Part shown: positions 54,468-63,808 of the stretch, piece after piece
Position numbering within the stretch: position 1 is the stretch's first letter
Layout: each line of letters begins with the position of its first letter
Assembly: GCA_922989275.2 (NCBI GenBank)
Contig: OV277870.1
Coordinates: 33,848,356-33,912,355, forward strand
Source: Gari tellinella
Lineage: Eukaryota > Mollusca > Bivalvia > Cardiida > Psammobiidae
DNA length: 64,000 nt
Direction of reading: 5' to 3'
Position numbers and translations under genes: made by a program
The notes under the pieces: model-generated
Database searches by the model: none
The model's input: only the letters and a program-made list of their open reading frames with translations
Told to the model about the DNA's origin: nothing

Positions 54468-54673
54468 AGCGGAGAGGACGTTGTTCATTACTTTATAAAC
54501 TAAACGAACTACAATCCACTTCAATGTAGAAAAGGGAATTTCTTTAAAAGTTTTATGAATTTTAATAAGATAATTTGATAATGCGCTGGTCTACCCGGCA
54601 AACTGTTCGCCACGAACTTAAGGTCTCTAGCATGTTAAACTGGTTTATTTTGGAAAAAGCATATCCCCCACTG
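54468..54673. mobile_element. Family C MITE, hairpin deleted
   Basis: TA then cagcggagaggacgttgttc on the left. ggtttattttggaaaaagc and atatcccccactg then TA on the right. Confidence 0.6.
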
Positions 54674-54675
54674 TA

Positions 54676-55700
54676 TAATAAGTGTGTTCGTAGCATACAG
54701 ATGGCTAATGGAACAATGTTTCTTTTGTAAACAGTTTCGTTTCGATCGCGCTTTGAGAGTGACGGCATCTTATTTGTTATCCCGTCTGTTGCCCTATCCA
54801 ATATGCTGATATGTTTGTTTCTCGGGATATAACAGAGTTATAATCAATTTCACGTACAACCCAGGTCACCGACAGACATTTATCGACTCTGTCTTGTATA
54901 ATTATAAATTGATTGATTGTTGTAAACAAGAATGGCACAACAGGTTGCAGGAAAATTCTGTTTTGTATTTGTAAAAGAATTCTAAGACAACTTTAGAACA
55001 TGAAACATATTTAGATATCATCCCCTATTACTTGAGGGAATATTTCTCAAAATTCAGTCTGTTGTCTTACTCGCTTAGAATTGAAACAGGAAAATATGGA
55101 AGAGAACGATTAGAGATACACCAAATATATTGTGTATTTTGTAATACTAACGTTAATAAGACGAATATCATTTCTTGATTTTTTGTCCTTTTTTCATAGG
55201 TGTTAAATATTTTTAAAGGCGTATTACTAGAGATCTCCAAGTGTGTTTAAATTTATTGAAAAATATTCAAACTGGGAACAAAAGCTTTACTATATAATAT
55301 CTGCAAATACCTTAAGGATGTATTATTAAAAAGAAATTAACTAGTATTTCGTGATTTTATTGTTTTATGTCTTGTGTTGATTGACCGCTCATTGAAGCAG
55401 CTAGCCTATAACTTTTAAGTCCAATGATTACACCGTGAATGAGGAAGGTAACACATCACTCCCCTACAGGAGCTTTCTGTGAATATAATTATCTTTAACC
55501 GACAACGTGCAGCTTCCGTATGGAAACTGCCTACTTGTCTTTTACCGGATGGTCATATATTACAATATTGACTGTGAATTGTTATTGATTATACAATGTA
55601 TTTTCTAAATAAATTGCGTATGCCTAAGGACATATCACTGTACCATTTGGGTGGAAAGTATGCATTTTGCAACATTCTATGTGAATGATAGGTTTTTTAA
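54676..55700. other. Unassigned AT-rich intergenic sequence
   Basis: About 1 kb without a recognised element or exon. A weak ctacaggagctttctgtg hairpin arm lies near 55463. Confidence 0.4.
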
Positions 55701-55701
55701 T

Positions 55702-55960
55702 ATAGGAATAAATAACATATTTTGCCGTTTACGACGGTATGAATACATAAGCTTTGCCAAGGGTAAGTGTCGCAAACTCACCCCTTGAAGCTTATGGCTT
55801 CATTCCGTCGTAAACGGCAAAAAAATCTCGTTTATTCCTTAAATTTATACTTTTTTTACTTTCTCTCTTGTCCATTTAACGTTTATTTTGACCAGATTTG
55901 TTTTCTTGTAAATGAATATATCATATACCGGCCAAATAGGTTTGAAAGATGTAATCCTGG
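55702..55960. repeat. Foldback repeat of a second type, copy 1
   Basis: tttgccgtttacgacggtat and its inverse ccgtcgtaaacggcaaaa form a long hairpin at 55702-55845, with aggaataaa/tttattcct at its foot. The tail, tgaccagatttgttttc and atcatataccggcc, recurs at 56650-56700. Confidence 0.7.
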
Positions 55961-56339
55961 ATATAACAACCATTCGGTCTCTATAATATATGTTTTGGAA
56001 TTGATTACAAATTCAAGTTTTTACCCAGTTAACTGTCGCTGTGTGCTTAACCAAAACTTATAAGACATTTAAAGGGACTCGCAACCGGATGGTGTACTTG
56101 TCAAAATAAATAAAATACTCAAATAAAAGCAAATTTGTGGCATTATTTGGCTTCTGGCATTAAAATATGATCAGTCAAAAAAAGGTCTCAAGAATCGTCA
56201 CCGAATCTTTGTTTTTTTAGATATTTTCCATCGTTTTTCTATAGCGTTAGCTAACGGTATAGTTGTTGTTGTTGCTTCTCTACACGGGCTCAGACATAAA
56301 TCCGAGCCCAATATGTACTATCAATCGCTACCAGTGAAG

Positions 56340-56470
56340 TACGTTAATTCGCTACCATATAGATAGAGAGCGCCAGTAGCCGCGTGGGTAAAGGCGTTTG
56401 CCTTTGTTTTCATGTTTGTCTCCGCATGGATGTCACGGGATCGAATTCCACCAGAACTTCTTCTTCTCTT
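56340..56470 (+). repeat. Decayed tRNA-like (SINE head) block
   Basis: ccagtagccgcgtgggtaaa followed about 60 bp later by cgggatcgaattccacc gives A- and B-box-like words. No target duplication was found. Confidence 0.4.
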
Positions 56471-56479
56471 TTTTTTTAA

Positions 56480-56720
56480 ATGCATTTTTTCGCAGGGGGT
56501 AAGTTGCGTAAACGCCCGAAGGGCGTTTACGATTAATTTACCCCCCGAAGCTAATGTAGTCATACCGTCATGAGCGGCAAAGAGATGTTGTTTATTCCTT
56601 ATATTTATATTCATATTTTCTGTCTTGTCAATTAAATGTGTTTATTGGCCAGATTTGTTTTTCTTTATAAGAATTTATCATATACCGGTCAAAGAGGTTT
56701 GATTCCAGTTTCTAAATATG
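56480..56720. repeat. Foldback repeat of the second type, copy 2
   Basis: The inner hairpin gtaaacgcccgaagggcgtttac lies at about 56508-56530 (23 bases: gtaaacgccc, gaa, gggcgtttac), with outer ggggtaa/ttacccc. The right tail catgagcggcaaagag, ggccagatttgttttt, atcatataccggtc matches copy 1. The left outer arm is missing. Confidence 0.6.
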
Positions 56721-57092
56721 GTGAGAAAGTAGTCCCAACTACATGTACTGTAACTGTATTAAAAATTCAGGATTTTTTCCAGTAATCTTTCTCTCTGTGC
56801 ATGGAAAAGACTTACAAGGCAAACAAATAACAGTGCAACTTGAATATCTATTGCCAAAGCATATTCTAAAAGTACAGGTCGCGGTTGTTTTCTTAACCCA
56901 TTTACACACATAGCAACGCGATGGCAACGACCTATGGGTCTGTATCACTCCGCTAGTGTCATATGACCGTCGACCAATGGGAGCTTAGTGTTAAGTGCGC
57001 GATGTAGAAGAAGTCCAGGAAAAGCACGGGGAAAATCCGAACTGGCTAAAACCAGTTTCGAATTATAGGTTCATCGAGGGATGACCCTCAAA

Positions 57093-57205
57093 TTTTTAAT
57101 ACGATTACATAAAGACTTTACACGGTGAATGTAAATATAGAGAAATAGACTGCATATTTTTTAATACGATTACATAAAGACTTTACACGGTGAATGTAAA
57201 TATTG
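57093..57205 (+). repeat. Tandem duplication, 65-bp spacing
   Basis: tttttaatacgattacataa, agactttacacggtgaatg and taaatat occur at 57093-57138 and again at 57158-57203 without a change. The 19-bp spacer agagaaatagactgcat separates them. Confidence 0.9.
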
Positions 57206-57622
57206 CAATATGCTAATTGTACATATACCTAAAGACAGATAACTTTCTGATGCAGGATTAAAATACTAAACCAAAAGTGCACATTCAGGAACTTTCCGAG
57301 GCCACCACAAGTGATCTAGTCGATTTAAGCAGCAGTTCAAGTTGATTGTTTAAACTACATGTTCGATGCCCGTTGTTTACCTTTTCCCAGTATATGGTAA
57401 ATAGTAATAAAAAATCTAAATGTTTCAAGTACATGTGCGCGCGATATGTTATCAGAATTCCATATTGTAGGCAAGATGTCATCTAATTCTGTCTTGTGAC
57501 ATCTCTTTGGAATTGTCTTGAAAGATTTCATAAGGCACGCTTAGATAGAGAAACCAATAATAAAAACATTTAGAATCTGACAATATCTGTCGTACGATGT
57601 TTCGTAAGACGGGCCCCAGGGG

Positions 57623-57843
57623 TTAACCCTTTCACTGCCAACATCACCAAAAGGCGACCGGACAAACAGTTAAAATCATGATTCGACGCCGTGTAACGCG
57701 GCGTCTTATCAGGATCCAAACTGTTTGACGCACTTTCCAAACAGCCCTGAACCTGACATTCAAGACGATACCACCAACACAGACGATATTTTTGTGGTAA
57801 GAAGGTGAAAGTAGACGATAAAACTTGGCAGCGAAATAGTTAA
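57623..57843. mobile_element. Family B MITE, full length
   Basis: TTAA-ccctttcactgcc and cttggcagcgaaatagttaa bound it. The module at 57663-57727 is gattcgacgccgtgtaacgc with ggcgtcttatcagg. Confidence 0.85.
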
Positions 57844-58095
57844 TTGGAAACTGGAATTGTCAATTAAAGTTTCAGGGGTTAATGGGATAACATAGCATGG
57901 GGCAGAGTTTTGTTCTTGCTGCCAATGTCAAGTTTGCTAATATTCTGACAGAAAAGGGGTTATAAATTGCCCTGCTATTATTATTACACTATGACCTTAG
58001 CCTGAATCAATAGAATGTCTGGCGAGAAATACTTTTAGAAACCACAATAGGTTTAAATTTGCATTGTCTGTGAATGGCTATAAAATAAATTACAT

Positions 58096-58297
58096 TAACC
58101 GTTTCATTGTTATAACTTCGTTGCCAGGGTACCGTCTGCTTTTATATCTCAGATTCAGAATTTAGGCAAATTCCCTGAAGACTTGTGCGAGTGTAACAGT
58201 TTGGGATCTGGTCTGACGCCGAGTATCTCCACGTCTGATCTTGATCCAACCTGTATGTAATTATCAGTGTATTGGTAGTATTACGGGAAGGGGTTTA
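58096..58297. mobile_element. Family B MITE
   Basis: ttaaccgtttcattgttat on the left and acgggaaggggttta on the right. The module at 58193-58252 has ctgacgccgagtatctcc and acgtctgatcttgatcc. Confidence 0.65.
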
Positions 58298-58317
58298 CTA
58301 CAATCTATATATTTCAG

Positions 58318-58440
58318 CGAGTTCAGAAGCAGTGGGTTGTCAGCAATCACGACGGTCTGCTGTACGTGATGTCATCACCACCTCTTTCAAGTCGAACTTA
58401 CACGAACGTGGCTTACTCACGATCTAACTTTCAACTATTT
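58318..58440 (+). CDS. Candidate internal coding exon, partly transposon-derived
   Basis: The acceptor ctatatatttcag precedes, and the donor gtaagtttgc follows, a 123-bp interval that is open in phase 0 for all 41 codons: RVQKQWVVSNHDGLLYVMSS, then PPLSSRTYTNVAYSRSNFQ and LF. The first half (RVQKQWVVSNHDGLLYV) looks protein-like. The second half (cgaacttacacgaacgtggc, gatctaactttcaact) matches the pogo-like MITE sequence at 58723-58780. No domain is recognised and no neighbouring exon is found. It may be an exonised transposon or a chance open interval. Confidence 0.35.
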
Positions 58441-58509
58441 GTAAGTTTGCTAATTGTCTTTTGCAAAGCTTTCTCAATATTGATTTTTCAGTATTGTTTT
58501 TTATATACT

Positions 58510-58595
58510 TTAGTCAAAGTGTCAAACAGTTTGGATCTAGATGTAGATGAGACGTCGAGTTACTTGGCGTCTCATATGGAGTAAAGTGGTTGGCA
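58510..58595. repeat. Hairpin-module copy
   Basis: tcaaacagtttggatctag, gagacgtcgagttacttgg and cgtctcatatggagtaaag form the palindrome with GACGTCG/TGGCGTC as the core. Confidence 0.55.
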
Positions 58596-58639
58596 CTAGT
58601 TTTCACTAATTCGTTCATAGCATGCAGAATGATAATATA

Positions 58640-58787
58640 TACAGTCCAATGTCCATGACTCGAAAACGCTAGTCAAATATACCGACATTAGATGTATTTA
58701 AGTAATTCCAGCCCGTTTCAGTCGAACTTACGCGCATTTCAAGCTAAACGTGGCTTAGTTACGTTCTAATTTTCAACTACAATGTAC
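58640..58787. mobile_element. Decayed pogo/Tigger-like MITE
   Basis: tacagtccaatgtccatgac on the left and tcagtcgaacttacgcgc, aacgtggcttagttacgtt within recall the copies at 45333 and 53347. Confidence 0.45.
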
Positions 58788-58849
58788 ATTTCATTTTTAG
58801 TCTAAACTTTTCAATTTCACACATATTGTAGAAAGCATTACCTGGTAGC

Positions 58850-58878
58850 TTTCGTCCGAGTACTTCGGACTTCGTCAG
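58850..58878 (-). ncRNA. Hammerhead ribozyme core, minus-strand copy
   Basis: On the minus strand it reads CTGACGA, a stem-loop gtccga/tcggac with loop agtac, then GAAA. These are the two conserved core boxes (CUGANGA and GAAA) around a perfect 6-bp helix II. Hammerhead motifs are an established feature of Penelope-like elements. Helices I and III and the cleavage triplet downstream (gctaccaggtaatgctttc) are less clear, so activity is not shown. Confidence 0.7.
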
Positions 58879-58895
58879 CCAACTGAATTGACTTC

Positions 58896-59450
58896 TCATT
58901 GGGGATTAACACCGCTCGAGGCCTTCGTGAGCGATGTTAATGTCGAGTCCCAGATGTGCGGGAGGTTGTAAAGGCCTCCGTCCCTGTTGAGTGCCGGTTT
59001 GTGTGCCCTGATGTATACTGCTTCCTTTACCCCCCGTTCAAACCATGAGGGTTCGCGGTCTAGGAGTGTCACTGATTCGAGAGAGACACCGTGTCCTGGG
59101 CAGTCTTTATGTAAATGGCGTGATACCTCACTTGTACTGGAGCTGGACCGTCTATGCTCCATGAATCTCGCTTTCAAATTCCTTTCTGTCTCACCGATGT
59201 AGTCTTGTTCGCACTGATCTTCCTCATGTCCTTCGCATTTAATATGGTATATAGGGCCACATATATCCTGCTTCTTTGACTTGTCCTTTTGGTGTACTAG
59301 GATCTGTCTTAGAGTCCTGTGGGGCCTGAAACACACGTTTATATTATGTTTTCCAAACACCCTTCTCAAAGTTCCAGACTTCTCCTTCATGTAAGACAGG
59401 ATAATGTTGCCCTTTGAAAACATAATATAAACGTGTGTTTCAAGCCCCAC
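58896..59450 (-). CDS. Penelope-like GIY-YIG endonuclease C-terminal fragment
   Basis: This 184-codon frame runs on the minus strand and stops at GVNPQ. Residues 1-12 are read through from the antisense of the adjoining copy and are not part of the protein. From residue 13, KGNIILSYMKEKSGTLRRVF leads to RPHRTLRQILVHQKDKSKK. The endonuclease follows: CGPIYHIKC (64-72), QCEQDYIGET (79-88), R95 and EH (98-99), FERGVKEAV (137-145, carrying the likely catalytic E) and ALNRDG (153-158, the terminal N). The Cys-containing GIY-YIG domain with YIGET is the signature of Penelope-like elements. The RT domain is missing, so this is a truncated but unbroken 3' part. Confidence 0.85.
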   Translation of the reverse strand: MGLETHVYIMFSKGNIILSYMKEKSGTLRRVFGKHNINVCFRPHRTLRQILVHQKDKSKKQDICGPIYHIKCEGHEEDQCEQDYIGETERNLKARFMEHRRSSSSTSEVSRHLHKDCPGHGVSLESVTLLDREPSWFERGVKEAVYIRAHKPALNRDGGLYNLPHIWDSTLTSLTKASSGVNPQ

Positions 59451-59878
59451 AGGACTCTAAGACAGATCCTAGTACACCCAAAGGACAAGTCAAAGAAGCA
59501 GTATATATGTGGCCCTATATACCATATTAAATGCGAAGGACATGAGGAAGATCAGTGCGAACAAGACTACATCGGTGAGACAGAAAGGAATTTGAAAGCG
59601 AGATTCATGGAGCATAGACGGCCCATCTCCAGTACAAGTGAGGTACTGTATCACGTCATTTACATAAAAACTGCCCAGGACACGGTGTGTCTCTCGAATC
59701 AGTGACAATCCTAGACCGCGAACCCTCATGGTTTGAACGGGGGGTAAAGGAAGCAGTATACATCAGGGCACACAAACCGGCACTCAACAGGGACGGGAGC
59801 CGTTACAACCTCCCGCACATCTGGGACTCGACATTAACATCGCTCACGAAGGCCTCGAGCGGTGTTAATCCCCAATGA
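59418..59878 (+). pseudogene. Penelope-like GIY-YIG endonuclease, frameshifted second copy
   Basis: The plus-strand frame starts KHNINVCFKPHRTLRQILVH and keeps CGPIYHIKC and YIGETERNLKARFMEHRR. Between about 59640 and 59700 it carries an extra ctg and a further indel relative to the minus-strand copy (gaggtactgtatcacg against gaggtatcacg). The downstream LLDREPSWFERG-type end is therefore in another frame (59687-59878, with ILDREPSW, ALNRDGSRYNLPHIWD). It is 5'-truncated about 20 residues further in than the minus-strand copy. Confidence 0.85.
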
Positions 59879-59895
59879 GAAGTCAATTCATTTGG

Positions 59896-59924
59896 CTGAC
59901 GAAGTCCGAAGTACTCGGACGAAA
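59896..59924 (+). ncRNA. Hammerhead ribozyme core, plus-strand copy, split downstream
   Basis: CTGACGA, stem gtccga/tcggac, GAAA, identical to the minus-strand copy. Three bases after GAAA the sequence is interrupted by a TA-flanked transposon at 59929, so the downstream helix III region lies about 1.4 kb away at 61306-61330. Confidence 0.7.
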
Positions 59925-59928
59925 GCTA

Positions 59929-61305
59929 CAGTGGTAAATACGCTATTCCTGCCCACTTTACGCGTTTCTTACGCGTTTCTTACGCGTTCGTTAAGCGTTC
60001 GTTACCCGTTTCGTTTAACGCGTTTACTACCCGTTTCTTAACGCGTTTCTTAACGCGTTTAAACGCGTTTAAAAGAGCCCGGATGAAAGGGGAGTAATCA
60101 TGGAAAAAGGGAGGTAATCCATGTATGACTTGCGGGCCGCTCTTATCCTACTTAAGAATTTAGTAAATATCGTTACTGTTGAGTAAATATAATCTTACAA
60201 AATTTTATGAAATCTTTTTCTTTAAGAAAAGGTTATCCTGTGAGAGTTTTATGAATATACATTTATTTTCCCATATAAAGGATACGGTTTAAAAAGGATT
60301 ATGTAAATTGCGTTTATTACTATTACTATGAACATGCGGAATTCCCAAATGCCACATGTGGCATGCAGGACGAGCCGCTAACACTGTTGCGTCACAAGCC
60401 GGACAGGGGGGTAATAAAACTGCGGCTTATCAAAGTAAGTATCCTAATGTCCCATTGGGGTTGATTGGAATATCAACCAAATAAACCAAATCTTATATGC
60501 GAGTATGTGTCAGTTATTATACTCTCTCATCAAAGTAAGATATATCTGTATAGTTTTGATATGGATGAGACTCCCGTCACTCGGCATTTCATCTAGAGCC
60601 AAACTGTAAAAATGAAATCAAGACCGTATGCTTCATTCTTAGCTGTAAAACATTAGAACCGAACTACTCGGCGTCCCATCTACATCTAAATCGATAGTGT
60701 TAACTATTATAAAAAGTAATTGGGTTTATTCAAAGCTGTCAGTTTGGATCCTGATACTATGCCGATCTATACAGCCAGGCGTTTGATCTGGATTCAAACC
60801 GTTTGAATAGAAATCAACATGGAAGGAATTATCCTAATACATATCAAACAGAAATAATCTCGATGAAACGCTGAGTCACTCAGCATTATGATCGAGATCC
60901 AAACTGTCTATATTTATATTAATTCTATAAGCGAAGCCAGTTTAGATCCTGATAAGAGGCGTCTCATTTACAAAAAACGTTTTCAAAAATCGCACTACAA
61001 TATGAGTTTTATCGCGAAAATGCTCCAGTGACAAATCGATTCTTGTTTTTGATAAACCCGTTTCATTCGGATTTTTCTAAAACGGCAATCATCGATATGA
61101 TCCGAAATCTCCGCGTGAAACGGAAAACGGACGCCCCAATCGCAGCATCTCGGGTATAACCGTTTATTAACGCGTTTAAACGCGTTCAAATCGTTAGCCC
61201 TTAACCGTTCGTTAAGCTTTCATTAAGCGTTCGTTAACCGTTCACTATGCGTTTCTTACGCATAGATACACGCGTAAATGGGTAGGAATAGCGTATTTAC
61301 CACTG
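59929..61305. mobile_element. Element H: 1377-bp TIR transposon with TA duplication
   Basis: The ends CAGTGGTAAATACGCTATTC and its inverse, continuing ctgccca and acgcg, are flanked by TA at 59927-59928 and 61306-61307. The empty site is preserved in the minus-strand Penelope copy (gaaagctaccaggtaatgc). Subterminal regions are arrays of ttacgcgttt/cgttcgttaag words. The interior contains module-like hairpin pieces (gtttggatcctgatactatg, cgtttgatctggattcaaac at 60744-60812) and no transposase frame. The CAGTG ends and TA target suggest Tc1/mariner. Confidence 0.9.
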
Positions 61306-61366
61306 TACCAGGTAATGCTTTCTACAATATGTGTGTGAAATTGAAAAGTTTAGACTAAAAATGAAA

Positions 61367-61900
61367 TGAATAACACCACACAGTTAAACCTTCATCAAAA
61401 TACAATGTACATGTATTGGTAAATTCGACTTAACCCGCTACCCCATAAATACTCATTTGTTACGCCTTTAATTAATTTATCCAATAATGTAAATACATGT
61501 AGTTCCTTCTTACATAGCCTTGAATATTTCCATAAAACTATGTTTTATATCTTTAAAGAGTGTAGCTTAAGACAGACTGAAAGTTAAGCATAATGCGACT
61601 TAAGGCCAACTTTAATACAATATACATACTATGTAATTGTATACCGTAACAAAACTTAACGCAAACACAATACTATAAAGTCTATATAACCAAATTTAAC
61701 AACCTTTTGGAAATATTGAGGAGTTATTTCGATTTAGGTGACACGAGTGTGTTGCCTCATCAGACACCGAGTAATACGGTGCCATGGCTAGCCCCCACTT
61801 TAGCAGAATATCCACCCCTTTATTTCCTACGCGTTGTACCAACGTATTCTGACACAATTCTCGTACTATTATTCAGATATTGCTTTGGATTTCTAGTTTA
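61367..61900. other. Intergenic with a family D fragment
   Basis: aaaactatgttttatatc, gtgtagcttaagacagactg and aaagttaagcataatgcgac at 61535-61605 are a diverged D piece. No gene was recognised. Confidence 0.4.
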
Positions 61901-61906
61901 TCTATA

Positions 61907-62229
61907 CAGTACTGAACCTTATTAAATTAACAATTTTTGCGATTTGCTTGCAATTCGATGGCAATTCGCTTGCAATTCGATGGCAATTCGCTTGCGATTC
62001 AAAATACTAACTTTACCCTCGGGTAAGTTTTCTGGAATGGTGTATCTCATAAATGTTCGCAAATATGTCTTCGTTAATTTTTTCGATTCCATTTTTGTCA
62101 CAACCGCTTCGGAAATTTCGCGTAAAAATATTCAAACGTAGGATTTGTTTTTTGAAGCGCCCGATTCGATGGCAATTCGATGGCAATTCCCTTGCGATTA
62201 TCAATTTAATTTAATAAGGTTCAGTACTG
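61907..62229. mobile_element. Element K: 323-bp TIR element, TA-flanked
   Basis: The ends CAGTACTGAACCTTATTAAA and its inverse, each beside TA. Next to each TIR are tandem words of gcaattcgatg and gcaattcgctt (61950-62000 and 62163-62195). It is non-coding. CAGT ends with TA suggest a Tc1/mariner-type MITE. Confidence 0.85.
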
Positions 62230-62680
62230 TACATAGTTTAGCCATAGCTTGATGTTAAGAATTAGATTCATTGTAGCACTATTATTTATTGTAACTTACC
62301 ATCCGCTCTAGAATGTAAAACATCTATGACAAGGAGAGAATCTTAAATAAGCTTATACTTTCGATCTCACCTTTTTGACACTGTTGTATATAATTAATAA
62401 CTAAATCGATCTATTGAGAAATAAAATATGTTTAAACTAATTAATTAAGCAAAATGGTGTTTATAAAACGATAGCGTACTCTTTATTTTGTGCAGTATGG
62501 ACCCAAAACGAATAATGAAAAATTATACTCTAGCATACAACGTGTCCGGGAGAGAGTTAAGATTCTGGATACGTTCTATATCATGTTGTGTAAAAGTGTC
62601 ATTATAAGAAAGCACTTGACATGAATATTGATAGTGTCACACTTTTTCAAATGACCAGGGACATGTGTTGCAAGATTTCT
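62230..62680. other. Unassigned AT-rich intergenic sequence
   Basis: No exon, RNA gene or element end was recognised. Confidence 0.4.
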
Positions 62681-62682
62681 GT

Positions 62683-62906
62683 TTAACCTTTTCACTCTCA
62701 ATGACTCCAAAAAGCGCATCTGCAAACATATTTAATCCTGATCAGACGCCGGGTAACTGTTTGCTACTTGTTTTGAAATACGTCAGTTATACTGCCTTAA
62801 ATCTTACTTTAAAACGATATTGCAGACACCAATATTTCAAAACAGACGACAATATGGCGGCGAAGGGGTAAAAACCTCACGACTAGTTTGATCATGAAAG
62901 GGTTAA
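62683..62906. mobile_element. Family B MITE, full length
   Basis: TTAA-ccttttcactctcaatgac to gatcatgaaagggttaa, both TTAA intact. The hairpin lacks its right arm (cctgatcagacgccgggtaac then tgtttgctac). acagacgacaatatggcgg is present. Confidence 0.85.
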
Positions 62907-62989
62907 TGACTGGCATATCACTATGCCAAACACGTTGTTGTGTTGATATTTAGTGTCTAGCTTGTCAACACGAACTTGCATCCTCATAA

Positions 62990-63290
62990 AGTAAGTTTTT
63001 GCATATAGGTGACCTATAATCGAAAATGCGATATGTTTCCTAGTAAACGCGTTTATGCTAAAACCATTGAGTCCATTGCAACTGATTGGTGCCAGCTTGT
63101 ACATAGGTTAACCCGGTGCCTAATCTTGCTCCAAACTATTTGTCCGTCAGGTTTGAATAAATCGTCTAAATTTTCAAAAAGCTATCATTTTCTACACTTT
63201 TTTTAATTGCATTTGCTTTTCAGGTTTTCAAAAGCTGTCATTTTATATATTTTATTACATTGATTTGCGTTTAGTTTCGTTCAAATCATG
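62990..63290. mobile_element. Diverged family C material
   Basis: cctagtaaacgcgtttatgc, the half module taacccggtgcctaatc with ttgctccaaactatttg, and cttttcaggttttcaaaagc suggest one or two decayed C copies. Confidence 0.4.
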
Positions 63291-63368
63291 TCCCAGGACT
63301 TAGTACTTCAGCTATAATCATTAAGCTCAAAATTAGTATGCTCCTTCATGAGTACATTTTGCATTACT

Positions 63369-63405
63369 GTTTAGTGACTTTGAACTTTGACTTTGACCTT
63401 GACCT
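63369..63405. repeat. Short TGACTT/TGACCT hexamer run
   Basis: Direct repeats of ctttgactttgacc and ttgacctcgg. This simple run is common in mollusc DNA. It resembles nuclear-receptor half sites only by chance. Confidence 0.6.
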
Positions 63406-63795
63406 CGGTGATTTTTGATAAAAAAAAATTATTTGTACGTTGGCCAGTTATGGATTAATAAAGTTAATAGATACAGTCTAAGTATACATAACGGTGCATG
63501 GAAAGAAACACAAAATGCTTATTTGCTTTAGTTTCAATCCCAACTTAATTGCGTGTTTTTTAAATGCATGTAAAATATCTAAAACAAAACAAATCAAAAT
63601 CAGAGCGTTTGCAACTCATTTTTCATTGTGATCTAGGCAAATAATTCTATAATCGGTGCTTGAGATATTTTAAGAAAACACCATATGGCAGACAAATTAC
63701 CAGTCTAGAAATATTGTTGCATTACCATACTAAACAGTGACAGTTTAAAACACAAGAAATCAATTCCAACGACTGTTACAGAGGAGAAGACATTG
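63406..63795. other. Unassigned intergenic sequence
   Basis: No gene was recognised. Confidence 0.4.
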
Positions 63796-63808
63796 ATATT
63801 TACCAATA

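Larger units (their letters stand above)
58788..61366. mobile_element. Head-to-head pair of Penelope-like element 3' ends
   Basis: The minus-strand copy occupies 58788-59414 and the plus-strand copy 59418-59928 plus 61306-61366, after removing a nested transposon. The two share the endonuclease coding end, the 3' sequence ccaatgagaagtcaattca, the hammerhead core and gtagaaagcattacctgg. They meet at aaaacataat. Penelope-like elements commonly form partial inverted or tandem copies. No reverse transcriptase core is present, so both are 5'-truncated. Confidence 0.85.

Noticed and set aside
63369..63405. Nuclear-receptor response element from TGACCT repeats
   Set aside because: A simple hexamer run of this kind is common in mollusc DNA and there is no gene or promoter context.
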